Positions 1-5,349 of a stretch of 7,062 nucleotides of DNA are shown one piece after another (position 1 is the stretch's first letter; the number at the start of each line of letters is the position of its first letter). The translations under genes and the position numbers were made by a program. The notes under the pieces were generated by a model that saw only the letters and a list, made by a program, of their open reading frames with translations, was not told where the DNA came from and did no database searches. The DNA comes from Clostridia bacterium (GTDB lineage Bacteria > Bacillota > Clostridia > Saccharofermentanales > UBA5734): assembly GCA_017997315.1 (NCBI GenBank), contig JAGOFF010000118.1, positions 1 to 7,062 on the forward strand. Reading direction: 5' to 3'.

Positions 1-114
1 ATCCTGACGGCCGGAAACGGCATCACATCCGACTGTCCCGTGGACAGCCTGCATGCGCTGATGGAGGAAGCCTGTTCCTACGGGGCGGAGAAAGCCGGAC
101 GGGCGGCTGTGTGA
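1..114 (+). CDS. Uroporphyrinogen decarboxylase / corrinoid methyltransferase family protein, C-terminal end only
   Basis: Reading frame 1 is open from the window edge to a TGA at 112-114 and gives 37 residues. The stretch ILTAGNGITSDCP followed by a helix (SLHALMEEACSYG) resembles the C-terminal end of the uroporphyrinogen decarboxylase (URO-D) fold, where a 'G(N/T)GI..D(V/C)P' strand-turn is followed by the last helix. Family members decarboxylate uroporphyrinogen III in haem synthesis or, more often in anaerobes outside haem operons, transfer methyl groups between corrinoid proteins and thiols (MtaA/MtbA-like). Which role applies cannot be told because the catalytic part lies outside the window. 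The gene converges on the arabinofuranosidase gene and ends at a shared terminator. The family call rests on a short motif and is moderate. Confidence 0.6.
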   Translation: MLTAGNGITSDCPVDSLHALMEEACSYGAEKAGRAAV

Positions 115-140
115 GCAACGCCGCACGATCCCCCCGCATG

Positions 141-189
141 AAAACGGCGGCCCGCGCTTCGTGCACGCAGGCCGCCGTCCCATCTTTTT
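141..189. terminator. Bidirectional rho-independent terminator between convergent genes
   Basis: A perfect 9-bp stem (ACGGCGGCC at 144-152 with GGCCGCCGT at 170-178) extends by three more pairs after one mismatch, leaving a loop of about nine bases. On the + strand it is followed by CCCATC and five T (185-189), ending the URO-D-like transcript. On the - strand the four A at 141-144 give a short T run after the same stem, ending the glycosidase transcript 27 bases after its stop codon. The rest of the gap between the two stop codons shows nothing else. Confidence 0.8.
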
Positions 190-204
190 GCCGGGCTGTC
201 CGGA

Positions 205-1815
205 TCAGACCGTCTTCTTGAACCGGAACACGTTCCAGGACAGTTTCTTGACCGTGGTGTCCACTTTGCCGTTCCGGCAGACCGCGCCCGCGGCGACGGT
301 CGGGACGATCGCGTTCGGATTCTCGTAGGTGTTGGCGGCCTCCGGATCGTCGGAGTACAGCTGGACCTGCTCGACGAACGAGTAGCCCTCGAATCCGCTC
401 ACATCCAGCTCCAGAGCGGTGTCCTGCTCCCAGTTGCGGTTGATCACGAACACGTTGAGCGCGCCCGCGTCCTCGTCCAGCGCCGCCGCGGTCTCGATGT
501 AGTCGAGTCCCTCGATGGTGTCGTACTGACGGAAGTTGTCGATCGCGTAGCCCGGGACGTCGAACGTGTCGCACTCGACGGAGCCGCGCAACGCCACACC
601 GCGTCCGAGCTGGATCAGCTGGGTGTACGGGATGCGCGTCGCGGCTTCCCAGACATGGTCGCGGTCGGTCGCGGCCAGCGCCCCGAGTCCGCCGGTCATG
701 CATCCGATCTTGACACGGTCCGCACGATTGATCATGGTCAGCATCGTGGAAGCCATGGTGAGCGCCTGGAGCATCTGGCCGCCGCGCGCACGCATGCGCA
801 TGGTTCCCCAGTCGTTCGGATCATGGAGCACGTACTTTTTGTCCGGATTCAGCAGGTCGAACACGAATCCGTTGGGATTTTCGCCGTTCCCGTATCGGAA
901 TTCCTTCTTGGGCATCATCATGCTGCCGTACTCGTCCAGCGAGATCATCATCTGCTTGCGGGAACGCTGCTTGGTCTGGATGAAGTCGCACAGCGCGATC
1001 TCGGTGTCGATGTACTTCGCGAACGTGGCGGAGCCGCCGACCAGCGCGGCCATGTCCCCGAGCGGGGCGGGATGGTAGTGGTGCAGCGAAATGTAGTCGA
1101 CCGACTCGTAGCACTGCTCCAGAACTTCCTGATCCCAGCGCGGATACACGGTCCCGAACGGGGAGGACGACACCGCGGCGACGGTCTCGATGCCCGGGGA
1201 CGCCCACTTCATGGCCTTGGAGATCTCATGCGTGCGGATTCCGTATCCGCGCGGATCCTTCTCCCAGCTCCCGATCTGCCACGGACCGTCCGGCTCGTTC
1301 CCGATGTACCAGACCTTGACCCCGTAGGGCTTTTCGTGTCCGTTCTTCTTGCGGAGCTCGGACCAGTGGGTGCCGCCCTCGTGGTTGGTGTACTCCGCGA
1401 GGTAGATCGCGTCGTTGAGGTCCGAGGACCCGACGCTCACCGTGTACAGCGGCTCGAATCCGATGCGCTCCGCCCACTGCAGGTACTCGTCGTGCCCGAC
1501 ATCGTTGGTGTAGTACTGGAACCACGCGAGGTCGAGGTGTTTCTTGCGCTGGTCCCGGGGTCCGATGGAGTCTTTCCAGTCCCAGCCGGACACGAAGTTG
1601 CCGCCCGGGAGCCGGACCGCGGGGAGTCCGGAGCTCTTGAGCGCGTCGATGAAGTCGCGCCGGAACCCGAGGTCGTCCGCGGTGGGATGCTTGGGATTGT
1701 ACATGCTGCCGTTGACCATCGAGCCGATCGGCTCGAGGAACGCGCCGTACAGCCGCGGCGAGATGTCGCCGATGCGGTACGAGGGATGGAACGTGACCTT
1801 TGCCTTTTTGCCCAT
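205..1815 (-). CDS. abfA: Intracellular alpha-L-arabinofuranosidase, glycoside hydrolase family 51
   Basis: This 536-residue enzyme should release terminal alpha-L-arabinofuranosyl units from arabinan, arabinoxylan or arabinogalactan oligosaccharides with retention of configuration. Its length fits the GH51 family (about 500 residues): a (beta/alpha)8 barrel followed by a C-terminal beta domain. Visible family marks are GAFLEPIG (E28) and LPGGNFVSGWDW (N73) in the substrate pocket, IGNEPDGPWQIG with acid/base E174, the HHYH cluster (245-248) and ISLDEYG with nucleophile E295. The 174/295 spacing is close to the 175/294 I recall for the Geobacillus stearothermophilus enzyme. Two motifs differ from common forms: GNEPDG instead of GNEMDG, and DEYGSM instead of DEWNVW. 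No signal peptide is seen (N-terminus MGKKAKVTFH), so it acts in the cytoplasm. The ATG has GGAGG seven bases upstream. It is the second gene of an operon, 59 bases after the GH95 gene, and ends at a strong terminator. Confidence 0.95.
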   Translation of the reverse strand: MGKKAKVTFHPSYRIGDISPRLYGAFLEPIGSMVNGSMYNPKHPTADDLGFRRDFIDALKSSGLPAVRLPGGNFVSGWDWKDSIGPRDQRKKHLDLAWFQYYTNDVGHDEYLQWAERIGFEPLYTVSVGSSDLNDAIYLAEYTNHEGGTHWSELRKKNGHEKPYGVKVWYIGNEPDGPWQIGSWEKDPRGYGIRTHEISKAMKWASPGIETVAAVSSSPFGTVYPRWDQEVLEQCYESVDYISLHHYHPAPLGDMAALVGGSATFAKYIDTEIALCDFIQTKQRSRKQMMISLDEYGSMMMPKKEFRYGNGENPNGFVFDLLNPDKKYVLHDPNDWGTMRMRARGGQMLQALTMASTMLTMINRADRVKIGCMTGGLGALAATDRDHVWEAATRIPYTQLIQLGRGVALRGSVECDTFDVPGYAIDNFRQYDTIEGLDYIETAAALDEDAGALNVFVINRNWEQDTALELDVSGFEGYSFVEQVQLYSDDPEAANTYENPNAIVPTVAAGAVCRNGKVDTTVKKLSWNVFRFKKTV

Positions 1816-1821
1816 GATATA

Positions 1822-1826
1822 CCTCC
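1822..1826 (-). promoter_or_regulatory. Ribosome binding site of the arabinofuranosidase gene
   Basis: GGAGG on the minus strand (CCTCC on +) lies seven bases before the ATG at 1815-1813. This fixes the start and shows that the gene is translated independently of the upstream GH95 gene. Confidence 0.85.
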
Positions 1827-1852
1827 GTTTTTCTAATGAATCGCTGTTTCAG

Positions 1853-1868
1853 GGACCCGTACGGGTCC
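1853..1868. repeat. Perfect 16-base palindrome in the gap between the two glycosidase genes
   Basis: GGACCCGTACGGGTCC equals its own reverse complement and begins six bases after the GH95 stop codon in the direction of transcription. In RNA it would form a 6-bp GC-rich stem with a four-base loop. A tiny CTG/CAG dyad (1844-1852) abuts it. No T run follows on the minus strand, so it is not a typical terminator. It could be an mRNA-processing or stabilising hairpin, or a protein-binding site. The sequence is certain; the role is not. Confidence 0.55.
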
Positions 1869-1874
1869 GGCGGG

Positions 1875-4292
1875 TCACACCGCGAAGTCGATCTCGACCG
1901 TTGCCGCGGCGTCTTTGGTGAATGCCACCGACGCGTGGTCGCCGTCGACCGGCACCGCCGTCCCGTCAACGCGGAAAGACGCGATCGGCCGGCGGCAGCG
2001 CAGTGTCAGGGACTGGTCCCGGTTCGACACGACCGTCGCGCGGACGCCCTTGCCGTCCCACTCCATGCGCCCGATCCGGGCCCAGGTGTACAGCCAGACC
2101 CCCTCGATCGTACCACGTCCGAGCGAGGCCGGCATCGCGGGCAGGAACTCGACGACACCCGGCGCGGAGTACAGGCACATCTCGATCAGGACCGCGGGCA
2201 TCGCGCCCTGCAGATCCGGGAAATGCAGCCGATAGGGGTAGTGCGTCGTATGGAGCGACCGGGTCACGAACCCTTGGTTCATGAGCTGGTACAGGTTCTG
2301 GACGGTCTCGGGGAGGTCCTTGAGCCGGATGGCGGTGAACAGCCGGTGGATGATCCCGTGCGCGGAGTCGTCCTGCTGCGCGCGCTTGCGGTTGGAGATC
2401 AGGATGGCCCGGGCGAGTTCGGGCTCGTCCTCCCAGGTGACCAGCCGGCCCGGCCAGACGTCGTAATGGTGGGACACGTGCCGGTGGTTGTAGTTCTCCC
2501 CGACCGTCGGCCAGGCCCACTCCTTGAGCCCGCCTTCCTCGTCCAGCAGATACCGGGGCAATGCGTCCCGCTGGGCCTGCCAGTGCGGCAGGCGGTCCTC
2601 CTCGATGCCCAGCGTGCGGCAGGCGTCCATGAGGTTGTCGAGCACCTCGCGGCAGATCATGATGTCCATGACCGAGTTGATGCTCGCGGCGTAGACTCCG
2701 TTCCGCGTCGCATAGTCCGGAGTCGGGTTCTCGGGGGAGAACGAGGGGTAGAAGATCACCCGGCCGTCCGGGCCGCGGTCGCACGCGTAGTCCTCGTAGA
2801 AAAGTGCGATCTCCCGCAGCGCGGGCACCACCCGGTCGCGCAGGAACTCCCGGTCCCCCGTGACCAGCCAGTATCCCCAAAGCTCGTTGTAGATCCAGCC
2901 GAGGCAGCCGGTCCAGCAGTAATGCGGATATGTCTTGGAAAAGTGGTAGAACAGCCCGGAATCGTAATCGCAGTGCACGCTGGCCAGCAGACCGCGCGCG
3001 CCGTACAGGAGACGCGCATTGGTGCGGAAGTCGTCGAACTTGGTTTCGTAGTACCGGAAATATACGTCCATCTCATCGAACAGCCCGGTGTTGTTGCCCG
3101 CGCACACCTGCAGGTTGGTGTTGATGTTGTGCTGGCCGAACATCGGGGGGATGGTCCCGGTATCGATGATCTGGTAATAGCGGCCCATGTCGTAGAGCTT
3201 TTCCAGCAGCGTCCCGTCGAACTCCGCGTCGGTATGCGTCCGGCGCAGCAGTTCCTCGGCGGACAGCGCGAAGTCGGCCGGATCTCCCAGCCGGATCCGG
3301 GACCGCGACATGCGGGATCCGATATGGGCACGGTTGCCGGCAAGCAATGCATCGAAGTCCGGACGGACCGCCAGGACTTCGCGGACGACCGCATCCGCGC
3401 AATCGAATGTGAATCCGCCCTCGAACTTGACGGTTTTTGCCAGGATCAGCAGAGAGTCCGCCCCGGAGATCCGGATTCCCTCCCCGGTCCGCTCCGCCGT
3501 ACCCCCCTCCCGGATCAGGTGCAGTACGGAGACGTATCCCTTCTGTCCGAACTCGGGGGCGTACGCCCACCGGAGGACAATCCGGTCCGTGGCCGTCTCG
3601 AGCTCGTGCGAGCAGCGTTCCGGCGCCATCAGGCCGCCCCGGCCGTCGGGCGCGGGTCCGGGCAGCCGGAGGGTCAGTTCCGCGTCCAGCGCGCCGCGGG
3701 GCGCGGTCAGCCGGACGACCGCCACGTCGCCGTCATAGGCGACGAATGTCTCACGCTCAAACGTCCCCCGGTCGTCGTCCCAACGGACCGCAACCCGGCC
3801 GGTTTCCATATCCAGCCAGCGTAGGTAGTCCCGGACCTCTCCCTCCTCGGGCTGCCGGATCTCCAGCCGGAATGCGGGATGGAGGCGTCCGGCAGTCGGG
3901 GGCATGATCCCGAACGGACCGCGGGTCAGGAGATCGGCGACGCCGGAGGCAAGCTGTGTCTCCTCCACGCGTTCGGCCGCTTCGACAAACCGGTCTTCGC
4001 GCAGCAGTCGCCGCACCTCGGGCAGGATCCCGGTCAGGTCGGGCGGTTCGGGGGCCCGGAGCCAGCGGGGCTCATAGAGGGTTTCGTGGGCAAAGACGAG
4101 GGTTTCGTCGAACGGATCGCCCGCGATCTCCACCCGCTGGACCCCGTCGCCCGTCCAGAACGCGTGTTCCGGACCGTCCGCGGGATACAGGCTGCAGACA
4201 TTGCGTTCCGGCAGGATCCCGCGTCTGCGCGCGATCGGCATCGCGCCGTACCGGGAAGGACGCGCCGGCAGGGAGTCAGCATAACGGGACAT
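1875..4292 (-). CDS. GH95-type glycoside hydrolase (alpha-L-fucosidase / alpha-L-galactosidase-like), divergent
   Basis: An 805-residue enzyme with the GH95 domain order: N-terminal beta-sandwich (about 10-290; 'FDETLVFAHETLYEPRW', then a helix 'LPEVRRLLREDRFVEAAERVE', and 'YLRWLDMETGRVAVRW...ERETFVAY'), an (alpha/alpha)6 catalytic barrel (about 340-710) and a C-terminal beta domain ('FLPAMP', 'GVWLYTWARIGRMEW', 'VVSNRDQSLTLR'). GH95 enzymes invert alpha-1,2-L-fucosyl or alpha-L-galactosyl bonds. Catalytic candidates are NTNLQ (N391, N393), SPEN (E521, general acid), NHRHVSHHYDVWPG (602-615) and D693, which aligns with the Asp of the usual FQIDGNFG. The loops around the first and last motifs are changed. 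No signal peptide is seen, so it is probably cytoplasmic. The start ATG at 4292-4290 was chosen because GGAGG lies nine bases upstream; an in-frame ATG at 4331 has no ribosome binding site and overlaps the likely promoter. It is the first gene of the operon with the GH51 gene. Family level is fairly sure; substrate is open. Confidence 0.85.
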   Translation of the reverse strand: MSRYADSLPARPSRYGAMPIARRRGILPERNVCSLYPADGPEHAFWTGDGVQRVEIAGDPFDETLVFAHETLYEPRWLRAPEPPDLTGILPEVRRLLREDRFVEAAERVEETQLASGVADLLTRGPFGIMPPTAGRLHPAFRLEIRQPEEGEVRDYLRWLDMETGRVAVRWDDDRGTFERETFVAYDGDVAVVRLTAPRGALDAELTLRLPGPAPDGRGGLMAPERCSHELETATDRIVLRWAYAPEFGQKGYVSVLHLIREGGTAERTGEGIRISGADSLLILAKTVKFEGGFTFDCADAVVREVLAVRPDFDALLAGNRAHIGSRMSRSRIRLGDPADFALSAEELLRRTHTDAEFDGTLLEKLYDMGRYYQIIDTGTIPPMFGQHNINTNLQVCAGNNTGLFDEMDVYFRYYETKFDDFRTNARLLYGARGLLASVHCDYDSGLFYHFSKTYPHYCWTGCLGWIYNELWGYWLVTGDREFLRDRVVPALREIALFYEDYACDRGPDGRVIFYPSFSPENPTPDYATRNGVYAASINSVMDIMICREVLDNLMDACRTLGIEEDRLPHWQAQRDALPRYLLDEEGGLKEWAWPTVGENYNHRHVSHHYDVWPGRLVTWEDEPELARAILISNRKRAQQDDSAHGIIHRLFTAIRLKDLPETVQNLYQLMNQGFVTRSLHTTHYPYRLHFPDLQGAMPAVLIEMCLYSAPGVVEFLPAMPASLGRGTIEGVWLYTWARIGRMEWDGKGVRATVVSNRDQSLTLRCRRPIASFRVDGTAVPVDGDHASVAFTKDAAATVEIDFAV

Positions 4293-4301
4293 CGGAATCT
4301 C

Positions 4302-4306
4302 CCTCC
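4302..4306 (-). promoter_or_regulatory. Ribosome binding site that decides the GH95 start
   Basis: GGAGG on the minus strand is followed nine bases later by the ATG at 4292. The longer alternative start at 4331 has only TTTTAGCGGTTC in front of it, which does not pair with the 16S rRNA end. Confidence 0.75.
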
Positions 4307-4321
4307 ATATGTTTTCTTTCC

Positions 4322-4330
4322 ATGATAGCA
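4322..4330 (-). promoter_or_regulatory. Extended -10 promoter of the glycosidase operon
   Basis: On the minus strand TGCTATCAT forms an extended -10 element (TGn followed by TATCAT, 5 of 6 matches to TATAAT). A start near 4315 would give a leader of about 23 bases that contains the ribosome binding site. No good -35 box is found at 16-18 bases; TTGCTG occurs further up, 21 bases from the -10. This suits an extended -10 promoter or one that needs an activator. The terminator of the upstream gene ends about 70 bases before it, so a separate promoter is needed here. Confidence 0.5.
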
Positions 4331-4397
4331 TGAACCGCTAAAACGACACAGCAAACCGGCGGAAATCAGCGTACGCCGAATCCGCGGCCTGGACATG

Positions 4398-4450
4398 AAA
4401 AATCCTCCACAGGATGACGTCTCGGAATCGAGCCTGTCCTGCGGAGGATT
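4398..4450 (-). terminator. Long hairpin terminator after the 208-residue protein gene
   Basis: AATCCTCC (4401-4408) pairs with GGAGGATT (4443-4450), then after one mismatch CAGGA (4410-4414) pairs with TCCTG (4437-4441). A small inner hairpin CTCG-GAAT-CGAG (4421-4432) caps it. On the minus strand the stem runs straight into five T (A at 4398-4402), so it stops transcription coming from the gene that ends at 4499. On the + strand no T run follows the stem. It separates that gene from the glycosidase operon. Confidence 0.75.
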
Positions 4451-4498
4451 CGCAAAACCTTCTATAAACGGTCCCCTGCGCTGCGCGCGGGGGGGACG

Positions 4499-5125
4499 TC
4501 AGATCCCGACCGCCTCCAGCACCCGGGCTTCCGGATCCACGGCCAGGACCGCATCCCGGATCTCACGGACCAGCCGGCGCACCGTGTCGATCGGATCCCC
4601 GAGCCCATCGGCTGCGGTCCACCGGTACGTCCGGACCGACACCAGCGTGCCGGACCCGTCCGGCCGGATCGTCACCGTGAGGCATACCACACGGGGATTC
4701 TCCCGGCTCCGCACCGCATAAACCACCCGGTCGCGCTCCCGGGCGAACCGGTGAAGACGGTCGAGCAGCCGCGGCGCGCCCTCCGGCCCGGCCACCCGGA
4801 AATCGATCGCGTCCATGACCGCCGTCAACGGCGAGGAGGTCCGGAACACGTTTCTCGCCCGGATAGTCCCCGCCCCCCGCCGGACCGACGTCCGGAATTC
4901 CTGGCGCAGGTCCGCAAAGCGGCCTGCGCGACGGTTGACCGGAACGCGTCCGGCTCGGCGCGTCCGATCCAGTATCCAAACCGATCCCCAAAGAGACATA
5001 AAATGGAAAGCCGCGTGCACGGTCCCCGCAGCCAGCCCCGGCATCCCTGCCAGGAAGCGGCCCGCACGGCCGCACGATGTCCTTGCCCTCTCCACGGTGT
5101 CGCGAAGCGTGTTGCCGCCCGCCAT
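4499..5125 (-). CDS. Unrecognised 208-residue protein with one hydrophobic segment
   Basis: I do not recognise a family. The frame is open throughout, has GC-rich third positions and ends 49 bases before a clear terminator, so it looks like a real gene. Residues about 1-23 are basic, 24-51 are hydrophobic (FLAGMPGLAAGTVHAAFHFM then SLWGSVWIL) and could be one membrane segment or a buried helix pair, and 52-92 are strongly basic with many Arg. Residues 95-208 look like a folded alpha/beta domain: an acidic strand (VMDAIDFRVAG), a charged helix (LLDRLHRFARERDRV), strands (VVYAVRS, RVVCLTVTIR, GTLVSVRTYRW) and a final helix (TVRRLVREIRDAVLAV). The alternating strands ending in Arg/Trp suggest a small beta-sheet sensor or binding domain, but no function is claimed. 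The start is uncertain: ATG at 5125 has a GGGGGG run eight bases upstream, while in-frame ATGs at 5161 and 5218 lack ribosome binding sites. It is divergent from the sensor kinase gene and shares its control region. Confidence 0.65.
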   Translation of the reverse strand: MAGGNTLRDTVERARTSCGRAGRFLAGMPGLAAGTVHAAFHFMSLWGSVWILDRTRRAGRVPVNRRAGRFADLRQEFRTSVRRGAGTIRARNVFRTSSPLTAVMDAIDFRVAGPEGAPRLLDRLHRFARERDRVVYAVRSRENPRVVCLTVTIRPDGSGTLVSVRTYRWTAADGLGDPIDTVRRLVREIRDAVLAVDPEARVLEAVGI

Positions 5126-5235
5126 CCGCAAGACCCCCCGGTTATAAACTCCTTCTATCATTCTGCGCGCATGGTTCGGCACACGGCAAGTGACATTCAT
5201 CATGCGGCGGGTAAACATTTTGTTTCGCCGTCTTT

Positions 5236-5257
5236 TCAGCAAGGATTGTCTTGCTGA
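5236..5257. promoter_or_regulatory. 8-6-8 inverted repeat in the divergent control region, possible operator
   Basis: TCAGCAAG (5236-5243) and CTTGCTGA (5250-5257) are perfect inverted copies separated by GATTGT. Neither strand has a T run after the hairpin, so a terminator is unlikely. The centre lies about 57 bases before the likely transcription start of the kinase gene, where an activator could bind, and upstream of the divergent gene on the other strand. A response regulator of the NarL/LuxR type encoded just downstream would be a natural candidate, but this is inference only. Confidence 0.45.
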
Positions 5258-5267
5258 TGATTATCAC

Positions 5268-5297
5268 TTACCGGGCGATAGATCGACGCGCTACAAT
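5268..5297 (+). promoter_or_regulatory. Likely promoter of the sensor kinase operon
   Basis: TACAAT at 5292-5297 matches the -10 consensus at 5 of 6 bases. A weak -35 (TTACCG, 5268-5273) sits 18 bases upstream. Transcription would start near 5304 and give a leader of about 46 bases before the GTG start. The poor -35 fits dependence on an activator bound further upstream. Confidence 0.5.
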
Positions 5298-5334
5298 GGA
5301 GCCAACGGCATCCGCGCGTCCGGATGCATCTCCG

Positions 5335-5342
5335 GGAGGAGG
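5335..5342 (+). promoter_or_regulatory. Ribosome binding site that decides the kinase start
   Basis: GGAGGAGG ends seven bases before the GTG at 5350-5352. The earlier in-frame codons (TTG 5251, ATG 5257, ATG 5296) have at best a weak AAGGA, and the first two lie before the -10 box at 5292. Confidence 0.8.
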
Positions 5343-5349
5343 GTCTCGG

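Noticed and set aside
655..1836. Long + strand open frame (393 codons) opposite the arabinofuranosidase gene
   Set aside because: Low-complexity translation without motifs, antisense to a GH51 gene with intact catalytic residues.
1836..3824. Long + strand open frame (662 codons) opposite the GH95 gene
   Set aside because: Its translation is Arg/Pro/Asp/Val-rich with no recognisable domain, and it mirrors a well-supported GH95 gene. Long antisense frames are expected in GC-rich coding DNA.
4293..4331. Thirteen-residue N-terminal extension of the GH95 protein from ATG 4331
   Set aside because: No ribosome binding site precedes it, and it overlaps the extended -10 promoter. ATG 4292 has GGAGG at good spacing.
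5126..5250. Possible minus-strand promoters for the 208-residue protein (TTTATAAC near 5140-5150; TTGCTG-17-AATGTT)
   Set aside because: The TATAAC box has no -35 partner and would leave a leader too short to hold the GGGGGG site; the other pair matches consensus at only 3 of 6 in each box.
4751..5257. + strand open frame (168 codons) opposite the 208-residue protein gene
   Set aside because: Its translation is Arg/Pro/Ser-rich with no domain-like pattern, and no ribosome binding site is evident. The minus frame has better composition and a terminator directly after it.
5236..5257. Reading the 8-6-8 inverted repeat as a terminator
   Set aside because: No T run follows on either strand and no gene ends beside it.
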